In this document: piece after piece, positions 7,649 through 14,511 of the stretch
Numbering within the stretch: the first letter of the stretch is position 1
Layout of the letters: each line of letters opens with the position of its first letter
From: a virus
Length of the DNA stretch: 41,553 nt
Strand: one strand, 5' to 3'
Virus record (IMG/VR): IMGVR_UViG_3300046003_002417
Coordinates: 1 to 41,553 of that record
Translations under genes and position numbers: made by a program
The notes under the pieces: generated by a model
What the model saw: only the letters and a program-made list of their open reading frames with translations
Told to the model about the DNA's origin: nothing
The model's database searches: none

Positions 7649-7902
7649 CCTAATTCGTAGATACAAATGCTAGGATCCAGTTTTTTCAACTGAGTTGCTG
7701 CGGCCATCAATTGTTTGAATCGTGCGTTAACTTGGGTGCGGCTCAGTTCGCCATCGCAGGACAAGTTCTCTGGGCTCAAGTCAGCATCAAGGCTGTTGGC
7801 AATGCCCTGCCGACCCTTAGCAGTTTCAAACTCATATTCTTTGCCTTTGAACAATCGGTTCCATTTGTTCTTTTGGTCAATGTATGCTTGTAATGCTGAC
7901 AT
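7645..7902 (-). CDS. Small unknown early protein
   Basis: 85 residues, start MSALQAYIDQKNKW, with CGGAG 7 bases before the ATG. A helical protein with a charged first half (FKGKEYEFETAKGRQ) and ARFKQLMAAATQLKKL near the end. No known motif. It is a single-gene transcription unit behind promoter P4, and its stop overlaps the -35 box of P3 by a few bases, showing how tightly the early cassettes are packed. Confidence 0.66.
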   Translation of the reverse strand: MSALQAYIDQKNKWNRLFKGKEYEFETAKGRQGIANSLDADLSPENLSCDGELSRTQVNARFKQLMAAATQLKKLDPSICIYELG

Positions 7903-7935
7903 AATTTACTCCGTTTGTTTACTGTCTAAGATTCT

Positions 7936-7964
7936 ATTATAGCACCAAAACCATTTAATGTCAA
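7936..7964 (-). promoter_or_regulatory. Early sigma70-type promoter P4
   Basis: Minus strand TTGACA, spacer TTAAATGGTTTTGGTGC (17 bases), TATAAT; the core and spacer are identical to P5. Confidence 0.9.
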
Positions 7965-7982
7965 ATTTAGAGTATACTACTT

Positions 7983-8210
7983 TTAGTTTACCTTTTCGGT
8001 AACTGTCTTGTTGAAACGCAAATAACATACATCATGCGATTTACTAAATGCGGTCCCGGATCCGGTCATTGATCGGCTGTTTTCTACAAGAGTAGCACGA
8101 CCCTCACTGACCATCTTGAGTGCTAGCTTATTCCACTTAGCACCTTCAACTGTGCGGCAACGCCCATTAGCATCCATCATGTCTACTAGATCAAAAGTAA
8201 AACTACGCAT
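7983..8210 (-). CDS. Small unknown early protein
   Basis: 75 residues beginning MRSFTFDLVDMMDANGR. AGGAAACAAA precedes the ATG. A short mixed alpha/beta protein with a C-terminal strand-like segment (HDVCYLRFNKTVTEKVN). No family recognised. It is the outermost gene of the left early cluster, behind P5, and is back to back with the late plus-strand unit that starts at 8331. Confidence 0.66.
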   Translation of the reverse strand: MRSFTFDLVDMMDANGRCRTVEGAKWNKLALKMVSEGRATLVENSRSMTGSGTAFSKSHDVCYLRFNKTVTEKVN

Positions 8211-8242
8211 TTTGTTTCCTATTCTTTACTGTCTAAGATTCT

Positions 8243-8271
8243 ATTATAGCACCAAAACCATTTAATGTCAA
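8243..8271 (-). promoter_or_regulatory. Early sigma70-type promoter P5
   Basis: Minus strand TTGACA, spacer TTAAATGGTTTTGGTGC, TATAAT. It lies 32 bases from the diverging late octamer at 8303, so early and late transcription start back to back here. Confidence 0.9.
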
Positions 8272-8302
8272 GTTTTGGTAATACCCCGTCATCTATATTT
8301 AC

Positions 8303-8310
8303 GATAAATA
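8303..8310 (+). promoter_or_regulatory. Late promoter of the gp14-gp15-Nudix unit
   Basis: GATAAATA on the plus strand, ending 20 bases before the ATG at 8331, the same octamer and spacing as at the neck gene on the other strand. Confidence 0.68.
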
Positions 8311-8330
8311 AGTAATAAAGTGAATTAATT

Positions 8331-10055
8331 ATGCCTAGATTAAGCCTTTGGCGCCCCAATAAAACGAACGACTACAACTTTTTTGATAGAACGATATCAG
8401 AACAGTTCACCGCAGGTGCCACGGATTTGTATGTTCATAAATACCTAGGCCCTACCAATCAGGGCACTTCAACTGATTATACACAACCAAACTATGATGT
8501 ATTAAGCCCCACTAACATTCAAGACTTGTTATTTCTAGAGAATCGTGACAGAACATACGACCCAAATGTTTACCGTGTGCGTGGTCACTATAATGTACAG
8601 AATTTAGACTTTGATTTGAGTCAGTTTGGATTATTCTTAAACAATGATATCATATTCATTACGGTTCATTATAATGATATGATTGATTTAGTTGGTAGAA
8701 AATTGATGGTAGGCGATGTGATTGAGTTACCGCACTTGCTTGATTATAATCCGTTAAAAGAAACTATACCAACCGCATTGAAGCGATTCATGCAGGTTAC
8801 CGATGCAAACTATGCAAGTGAAGGTTTCAGCCCAACTTGGTTCCCTCATATATGGCGTATAAAGTGTGAACCACTAGTTGATAGTGAAGAATTTAGTCAG
8901 ATATTAACTGCTCCGATAGACCAAGATACTTACTTGGGTATTTGGGATATTGCCAGTCCGTACCCTGCAGGATATGTTATTACTTACGGTGACAAAAATT
9001 ATACGGCATTGATTGATGTTCCTGCAGGGATTACCCCACCTAATACTACATATTGGCAACTGGATACAGCAGATAATCTCAAAGATATTCTTGCTACTTA
9101 CAATACCAACATTGCAATCAATAATGCTGCACTTCAAGAAGCTGCCAGGCTTGTTCCAAAATCAGGCTACAATAGTAATAATTTGTATATTGTACCTACA
9201 TACGGGGAATATTCAAGTAACGGTGTATTATCCAGAGCAATTAACAATCCTGCTCCGCCTATCAATGTAAACACAAATGGCGGAGTACCTAATCCTGCTT
9301 ATACAGGTACAGTGATGATGGTGAGTAGTAGCCTATATAAAAATGCAAGTCCAGTAATCAGAATACCTAAGGCAGCAATAAAAAGTATTTGGGATATGAC
9401 TGCTGACATGGGGTATGATAAATTAGAGGTATTCAATACCACTCATTTAGAAACATTCACACTAGCACCAGAAAGAACAGATACAAATTCAGGTAGAGTT
9501 AGTGGTGAAATAGTACTAACTGTTACTAGTAGCGGACCAAGCACGGGGCCATATGGCACCGCGGATAATACATACGCCACTGCTGATGCTAACCCTGAAC
9601 TTCCGGGATTTACCGGAACAATTAGTCAACAAATGGATTGGAGAGCAGATTGTGATCCTGCATTTCAATTTATTTCTCGTAGTAGTCCACGTAGTTTTGG
9701 TTATAGTGCCGGTTATATGACAGGTGATGGGACCGCTCCTAATGGAGTCTCAGATGGTGCTTCTATTTCCGGTGCTGGCATCAGTTTCCCAACAAGTCCC
9801 CAAGTAGGTGATTATTTCTTACGAATTGATTACTTCCCACAACTATTATATCGTTGGGACGGTAGAGTATGGGTTAGAATATCATCTAATATAAGAACAG
9901 ATACGGGATTCACTGCACAAGATCAATCGTTGTTATCAGGTTTCATCAATGATACCGCACAGACAAAACTTACTGACGGTACATATGTTCCGCAACGCCA
10001 AGCATTGTCTACTGCCCTAGCATTACAACCAGATCCAATTCCCCCACAACCTTAA
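8331..10055 (+). CDS. 14: Neck protein (T4 gp14-like), enlarged
   Basis: 574 residues. The N-terminal third follows the layout of T4 gp14: NFFDRTISEQF, LYVHKYLGP, then FGLFLNNDIIFITVHYND, a GDVIELPH block (about 127-134), and WRIKCEPLVDSEEF at about 176-189. gp14 joins the filled head to the tail with gp13. T4 gp14 is about 256 residues; here a long Thr/Ser/Pro/Gly-rich middle and a C-terminal FLRIDYFPQLLYRWDGRVWV module have been added, a display-type extension common in large aquatic myoviruses. It is followed after nine bases by the gp15-like gene, as in T4. The assignment rests on motif layout and neighbour, not on a search. Confidence 0.62.
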   Translation: MPRLSLWRPNKTNDYNFFDRTISEQFTAGATDLYVHKYLGPTNQGTSTDYTQPNYDVLSPTNIQDLLFLENRDRTYDPNVYRVRGHYNVQNLDFDLSQFGLFLNNDIIFITVHYNDMIDLVGRKLMVGDVIELPHLLDYNPLKETIPTALKRFMQVTDANYASEGFSPTWFPHIWRIKCEPLVDSEEFSQILTAPIDQDTYLGIWDIASPYPAGYVITYGDKNYTALIDVPAGITPPNTTYWQLDTADNLKDILATYNTNIAINNAALQEAARLVPKSGYNSNNLYIVPTYGEYSSNGVLSRAINNPAPPINVNTNGGVPNPAYTGTVMMVSSSLYKNASPVIRIPKAAIKSIWDMTADMGYDKLEVFNTTHLETFTLAPERTDTNSGRVSGEIVLTVTSSGPSTGPYGTADNTYATADANPELPGFTGTISQQMDWRADCDPAFQFISRSSPRSFGYSAGYMTGDGTAPNGVSDGASISGAGISFPTSPQVGDYFLRIDYFPQLLYRWDGRVWVRISSNIRTDTGFTAQDQSLLSGFINDTAQTKLTDGTYVPQRQALSTALALQPDPIPPQP

Positions 10056-10064
10056 GGTATTTAC

Positions 10065-11441
10065 ATGGCCGCCTTCTTCTATGATTCGCAGATACGCAGA
10101 TTTTTAATCCAGTTTGGAAAAATATTTTCAAACTGGGAAGTTACTAAAGGTAAAGACCCTGCAGGTAATGATATTATTGTGCGTGTACCAATCATGTATG
10201 GTGATAGTAGTAGACAAGCCGCAACTATTATTGCTAATAATAGCGCAAGTAACTTGCCTAGCGCACCGTTAATTACATATTATATAAGTGGTCTGGAGTA
10301 CAATCAAAAATGGACTCAGGATCCTACGTTCGTAGACAAGATTAATGTTCGTCAACGAGCATATAATCAAGAAACACAACAATATGAAACTGTACAAGGA
10401 CAAGCATTTACGGTTGAAAGATTAATGCCAGTTCCGTATACATTAAGAATCACAGTTGATTTTTGGACAACCAACTATAATCAAAAATTACAATTAGTTG
10501 AACAAATAGGAACGATATTTAATCCTGCATTAGAAATTCAAAGTACTGATAACTTTCTAGACTGGACAAGTCTTAGTGCCGTGTTTCAAGATGGATTGAC
10601 ATTTAGCAGTCGTATTATTCCAGTTGGTACTGGAAATCCCATTGATGTTTTGAGTTGGAAATTCTATATGCCAATATGGATCACTACTGCAAGTAAAGTC
10701 AAGAAGATGGGAGTTGTTGAGAAAATTATAGCAAGTATTTTTTCAGGTAATGCATTACAAGATATGCAAAATGATGACATGTTATTGGGCACCAGACAAA
10801 AGATAACACCATATGGTTATAAGATTTTGTTATTAGGAAATACCTTACAGATATTACCACAGGCTATTGCATTTGATCCTTCTAATGATAATCTAAATCT
10901 ACCGGATAATCCTGATACAGATATATACTGGTCCAGTGTATTGAATGTATACGGAACTATTAAACCGGGCATAAGTCAAATTTGGCTGCAAAATCCATAT
11001 ATGACTACTGAAATTGTAGGTACTATTGTACCCAATCCAAACGATGATAGGGTATTGATCTACAACATTGACCCTGATACATTGCCGCAAAATACATTAA
11101 CTCCAGTTGATGGTGTTATAAATCCTCAAATGACAGGCCCTAATGCAGGATTACCCGGACCAATTAATGGTCGTAGATATTTACTAGTAGAAAATATTGG
11201 TGCACCGGGTGATAGTACAGTTTCTTGGGGCACGGTGATTGCTTTTGCTAATGATATCATTGAATACAGCACAGGTACTGGTGAATGGGTTGTCAGCTTT
11301 GATAGCACGGTAGCAACACCAACTACATTAGAATATGTAACCAACTTAACAACTAATGTCCAATATCGTTTTATAGATGATATTTGGCAGAAAAGTTTTG
11401 AGGGTTGGTACGATCAGGGAAATTATTCAGTGGTCATCTAA
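10065..11441 (+). CDS. 15: Tail completion and sheath-stabiliser protein (T4 gp15-like)
   Basis: 458 residues. The first ~230 follow T4 gp15 closely: AFFYDSQIRRFLIQFGKIFS, VRVPIMYGDSSRQA, MPVPYTLRITVDFWTTNYNQ, QLVEQIGTIFNPALE, then SWKFYMPIWITTASK. gp15 forms the hexamer that caps the tail tube and sheath and docks to the head. T4 gp15 is about 270 residues, so the C-terminal ~200 residues are extra; they include FANDIIEYSTGTGEWVVSF and a W-rich end (IWQKSFEGWYDQGNY) that may be another display module. AAGG lies before the ATG, and it is co-transcribed with the gp14-like gene. Confidence 0.74.
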   Translation: MAAFFYDSQIRRFLIQFGKIFSNWEVTKGKDPAGNDIIVRVPIMYGDSSRQAATIIANNSASNLPSAPLITYYISGLEYNQKWTQDPTFVDKINVRQRAYNQETQQYETVQGQAFTVERLMPVPYTLRITVDFWTTNYNQKLQLVEQIGTIFNPALEIQSTDNFLDWTSLSAVFQDGLTFSSRIIPVGTGNPIDVLSWKFYMPIWITTASKVKKMGVVEKIIASIFSGNALQDMQNDDMLLGTRQKITPYGYKILLLGNTLQILPQAIAFDPSNDNLNLPDNPDTDIYWSSVLNVYGTIKPGISQIWLQNPYMTTEIVGTIVPNPNDDRVLIYNIDPDTLPQNTLTPVDGVINPQMTGPNAGLPGPINGRRYLLVENIGAPGDSTVSWGTVIAFANDIIEYSTGTGEWVVSFDSTVATPTTLEYVTNLTTNVQYRFIDDIWQKSFEGWYDQGNYSVVI

Positions 11442-11460
11442 TACTGTGAAAAATCATAGT

Positions 11461-11877
11461 ATGAGCAACCAGGCAGCGGGAGTTTTCTTTTATAGCAATA
11501 AAACAGATCGCTACCTATATCTGTTGCGTACTGATAATAAGAACCCGGGAAACTGGGGAATACCCGGCGGAAAGATAGAAGATGATGAAACTCTATTTGA
11601 AGGGATCGCAAGAGAATGTCAAGAGGAACTAGGATCTTTTCCATATAATGCAAAATTAGTTCCACTTCAAAAATTTATCAACCATGCATTCACCTATCAT
11701 ACATTTTTCTGTGAAGTAGACGATGAGTTTGTACCAAAACTAAATGACGAACATTGTGGTTATGCATGGGTGGGTGATAATCAATATCCTAAACCGTTGC
11801 ATCCGGGATTATTTAACACAGTACATTTTGATGTGGTTCAATCTAAATTAAAGTCACTTACAAAAAAAGAGACCTAA
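11461..11877 (+). CDS. Nudix hydrolase
   Basis: 138 residues from ATG 11461. An upstream in-frame ATG at 11377 would overlap the gp15-like gene by 65 bases and add a tail outside the Nudix fold, so it is not chosen. The Nudix box is complete: G37, five residues, E43, seven residues, then RECQEELGS (51-59), the GX5EX7REUXEEXGU pattern that binds the metal and cleaves nucleoside diphosphate linkages. The substrate cannot be read; phage Nudix enzymes include dNTP-cleaning and NAD- or cap-acting types. It is the last gene of the plus-strand late unit, ending inside a terminator. Confidence 0.85.
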   Translation: MSNQAAGVFFYSNKTDRYLYLLRTDNKNPGNWGIPGGKIEDDETLFEGIARECQEELGSFPYNAKLVPLQKFINHAFTYHTFFCEVDDEFVPKLNDEHCGYAWVGDNQYPKPLHPGLFNTVHFDVVQSKLKSLTKKET

Positions 11878-11890
11878 GTCTCTTTTTTTA
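11862..11890. terminator. Bidirectional intrinsic terminator
   Basis: AAAAAAAGAGAC-CTAA-GTCTCTTTTTTT is a symmetric hairpin with T-runs on both strands, placed between the convergent Nudix gene and the minus-strand coiled-coil gene. It includes both stop codons. Confidence 0.85.
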
Positions 11891-12187
11891 TTTTAATAGT
11901 GCTGCCACTGTAGGTAACCCCATAGAGCCGATTACTACACCGGCCCCCATTAGCATCCATCGCCATTTTTCAAGTGCAGAAATTTTACTAGCTAATTCAT
12001 TGTGTTCTTTGACATCCTGTTCGCGCATAGATTTCAGCATTTTTCTAGTTTCTTCTGCATTAGCTTCAATTGCATCATGTAATGCCCTCAGATTCAGTTT
12101 AAGTTCCCCAATTTTATCCTCAAGGTTCTTAACTTGGTACTGAAGTACTGCAATTTCAGTTTCCGGTTGCATTTTAGAGGGCACCAT
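11888..12187 (-). CDS. Small coiled-coil protein with C-terminal membrane anchor (XhlA-like architecture)
   Basis: 99 residues. Residues about 8-70 are a continuous amphipathic coiled coil (EIAVLQYQVKNLEDKIGEL, RKMLKSMREQDVKEHNELA), then KWRW and a single membrane segment MLMGAGVVIGSMGLPTVAAL at about 77-96. This architecture resembles XhlA-type accessory proteins of phage lysis modules, but no endolysin is adjacent, so a lysis role is only a guess. An internal ATG five codons in (MQPETE) is an alternative start. The gene directly follows the 421-residue structural gene with a 2-base gap. Confidence 0.65.
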   Translation of the reverse strand: MVPSKMQPETEIAVLQYQVKNLEDKIGELKLNLRALHDAIEANAEETRKMLKSMREQDVKEHNELASKISALEKWRWMLMGAGVVIGSMGLPTVAALLK

Positions 12188-12189
12188 GA

Positions 12190-13455
12190 TTATGCGCTAG
12201 CAATAGAAACTATTTCGTAAGGCTGAGCACCAACTGAGTTGGCTGCTGCTGCGGTGTTGAATGTAGCAAATATCGGAGTAGCATTTTGAAATACAATATT
12301 ACCGGTGGCAACTGGACCAGAAGTAGCAGTAAACAACTCGCCAACGTGATCACTTAAACTTTGAACCGTTTGAGTAGCACTATTAGCATATGTAGCAAGA
12401 ATCCGCATTGTATTAGGAGTCAATGCGGTATTTGCAAGATTTGCAGTAAAGCACTGTGATGTTAATCCAGTAACTGTGCCTGTAACTAAATATTTTTGCT
12501 TACCCTTTTGACGAACAATGAAACCTGCTTCATCATTTGCATAGACAAATGCGGCGCCTGTTGAGGCAACTGCGGCGTTTGCAACTAGTTCAACTACATC
12601 TTGTTGTGCATCAGGTGTGCCCGTAGCATTAGACAAATCAACTTCTGCTCCAGCCAATGTTTCTGAAACAGTAAGTGCAGTTGCGTTAGCAATTGCTTTA
12701 ACAAAATAAACTTGACCAGATACTAGACCACCCAAGTTAGCAGTAAATCTTACTGTACCATTAGCAAACAATGTCTGAGCATTACCGGTAGTACGAATGA
12801 TGTTACCGGTGTTGTTTGTGTTAGCAACAGCAATTGCTGTGAAGCCACCAACGGTGTTAGCAAAACCTATCGTAGTATAATTTGTACTACCGTTGATGTT
12901 TGCGCTAGCAACTTGAATAGCAGAACCTACACTTAATGTGTTTGCCAAATCAGTACCAATACCAGTTACATAAGCGGTATTAGTTGCAGAGTACAATGTA
13001 CCTGTACCATTAACACCAATAGCAACTTGTGCAAGTACTTGCTTACCGATAATAGCTGTATTACCACCTACTACGCTATATGTATTAGCATTTGTTGCGG
13101 GAAAACCAGTTCCACCAACTGGGTTATTGAAATATGCATCAACGACATTAAAAGATGCTTTAACCGTGCCTCCTGATGAATTAGTTAATGTAGCCATCAC
13201 ACGAGGTTGAACACTTAATTGTGTAGTTGAAACGCTGAATGTAGTGTTTGATAAAATAGTATCAACATAATATATTGTGTTGGCTACTAAACCACTAATG
13301 CTTGATGCAGGTACAAATGACATACCGTTAGCTACACCTACTGTAGGGGTTGTAGTTAGATTTCCACCTGAAATTGTAACGATACTGCCTGTTGTTGCTG
13401 TATTTGTGATTGTTAAGACTGCTTGAGCCTTTGCGATTTTTAGAGGGCGTCCCAT
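12190..13455 (-). CDS. Virion structural protein, Thr/Asn/Ala-rich
   Basis: 421 residues beginning MGRPLKIAKAQAVLTIT, a start seen in structural proteins of large aquatic phages (from memory). The rest is beta-rich, low in charge and full of Thr, Asn, Val, Ala and Gly; it has motifs such as GTDLANTLSVGSAIQV that recall the VTGxGTxF-type strands of phage fibre and decoration proteins. AGGAG precedes the ATG at the right distance, and a late octamer lies 83 bases upstream. Its place in the virion (capsid decoration, whisker or tail appendage) cannot be decided. Confidence 0.65.
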   Translation of the reverse strand: MGRPLKIAKAQAVLTITNTATTGSIVTISGGNLTTTPTVGVANGMSFVPASSISGLVANTIYYVDTILSNTTFSVSTTQLSVQPRVMATLTNSSGGTVKASFNVVDAYFNNPVGGTGFPATNANTYSVVGGNTAIIGKQVLAQVAIGVNGTGTLYSATNTAYVTGIGTDLANTLSVGSAIQVASANINGSTNYTTIGFANTVGGFTAIAVANTNNTGNIIRTTGNAQTLFANGTVRFTANLGGLVSGQVYFVKAIANATALTVSETLAGAEVDLSNATGTPDAQQDVVELVANAAVASTGAAFVYANDEAGFIVRQKGKQKYLVTGTVTGLTSQCFTANLANTALTPNTMRILATYANSATQTVQSLSDHVGELFTATSGPVATGNIVFQNATPIFATFNTAAAANSVGAQPYEIVSIASA

Positions 13456-13538
13456 TTTGATTTCTCCTATTATGGGTTGCGGGTTCTAGCCGCCGTTAAT
13501 GAGAACATTACGAAGCACCTTATTATGCTATATCAATA

Positions 13539-13546
13539 TATTTATC
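13539..13546 (-). promoter_or_regulatory. Late promoter of the 421-residue structural gene
   Basis: Minus strand GATAAATA, 83 bases before the ATG at 13455, which leaves a longer leader than at the other late genes. Confidence 0.58.
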
Positions 13547-13561
13547 TTAAGGAGCTAAAAA

Positions 13562-14125
13562 TCAATAGTTGGGAAGTCCGGATGGGTTATTTCCAACTGG
13601 ATTAACACCAGAGGTGCCGCTGTTTGGATGCGGCATACCCAATTCTGTAATAGAGAATATAGTGTTAGCTCCTGCTACGGTTAAGAAAGAAACAATGTTA
13701 CCCTGCCCTACAATAATACTATTATTTACAGTGTTTGCCGGAATGACTTCACTATTTGCAGTTGCCACTGTATAAGGCACACCGTAAGGATTATATCTTG
13801 CTGTAGTAGCTGATATTGCTACAGCAGCATTTGCTGTTAGTGTTAAACTAGTGTTATTGGCAATTGATTTAACAATGCCAACTGTGTTTCCAGTAGTATT
13901 GCCAATCCAATAACCGATTCCTAATTCTGTTAAAAATAATGTTCCTGAGCCGGTTACTGTATTACTATTAGTAGCACATGTTACAGTTCCACTTAGTGCT
14001 ACATTAGGGTAACTAGTAGTGTATTGAATAGCTGCATTAGAAGTGGCTATTCTTACTTTATCGGTTGCAATGTTTGCCGAAGCTGCTGGTGTTGCAATGT
14101 TTGCTGTATATGCGTATGTTGTCAT
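13562..14125 (-). CDS. Small virion structural protein, Thr/Asn/Ala-rich
   Basis: 187 residues. TVTGSGTLFLTELGIGYWIG (residues about 57-76) followed by VKSIANNTSLTL is a recurrent strand pattern in phage fibre and decoration proteins. The N-terminal half is TTYAYTANIATPAAS-like and nearly free of charge. GGAAT lies before the ATG and a late-type octamer (AATAAATA) lies 16 bases upstream. It is compositionally like the 421-residue neighbour, and the two probably form parts of one surface structure. The C-terminus is Pro/Gly/Asn-rich. Confidence 0.62.
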   Translation of the reverse strand: MTTYAYTANIATPAASANIATDKVRIATSNAAIQYTTSYPNVALSGTVTCATNSNTVTGSGTLFLTELGIGYWIGNTTGNTVGIVKSIANNTSLTLTANAAVAISATTARYNPYGVPYTVATANSEVIPANTVNNSIIVGQGNIVSFLTVAGANTIFSITELGMPHPNSGTSGVNPVGNNPSGLPNY

Positions 14126-14140
14126 TTTTATTCCTATATC

Positions 14141-14221
14141 TTATTTATTGTTAAAGTCTGCCAACTGCAACTTCAATAATGCTTTCGCCACGGTGATAAA
14201 CGATATTTCGTTGGCAATCAC
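14141..14221 (-). CDS. Tiny possible gene or coding remnant (26 residues)
   Basis: A GTG-started frame whose GTGA overlaps the stop of the tail-fibre-assembly-like gene. GAGG sits about 9 bases before it inside that gene's last codons. It would encode an amphipathic peptide ([13 protein letters not shown] in the middle). It ends within the late octamer at 14142. It may be real, a decayed C-terminal extension, or chance. Confidence 0.2.
   Translation of the reverse strand: MIANEISFITVAKALLKLQLADFNNK
14142..14149 (-). promoter_or_regulatory. Possible late promoter of the 187-residue structural gene
   Basis: Minus strand AATAAATA, one base from the common GATAAATA, 16 bases before the ATG at 14125. 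Confidence 0.45.
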
Positions 14222-14502
14222 TTGGGGTACCTCAATTTAACGTCTAGGCACGCAGCGATGTAAGCCTGCACCTGAGCCGCGTCACCCTTAACGATCCCAT
14301 CGAGGTAGTCCGTGGCGTCGGGGTAGGCTGCACGGCGGAGTTCTTGGTACGTGGCAACCGGCGGTGGATCGGCGGGCTCTGGTGTGTTTCCCTCTGCTAC
14401 CCACGCAAGGTATCGCTGGTAGTCGGAGTTTGCGGGGTCTGTCGGAATGTAAGCCCTGTCAGAGAGCCGGATGACGGCAGTTGTGTTGGTTAGTTTGTAC
14501 AT
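14218..14502 (-). CDS. Tail-fibre-assembly-like / tail accessory protein
   Basis: 94 residues, beginning [20 protein letters not shown] and continuing [20 protein letters not shown], the phrase typical of small proteins encoded just after tail fibre genes in many tailed phages. It ends with a helical [16 protein letters not shown] segment. Such proteins are thought to help fold or attach the adjacent fibre. It lies 9 bases after the tail fibre stop with AAAAGG before its ATG. Its DNA is clearly GC-richer (codons GCG, GCC, CGG) than the phage backbone and matches the GC-rich 3' end of the fibre gene, so the two probably arrived together. Confidence 0.62.
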   Translation of the reverse strand: MYKLTNTTAVIRLSDRAYIPTDPANSDYQRYLAWVAEGNTPEPADPPPVATYQELRRAAYPDATDYLDGIVKGDAAQVQAYIAACLDVKLRYPK

Positions 14503-14511
14503 GATAGCCTT

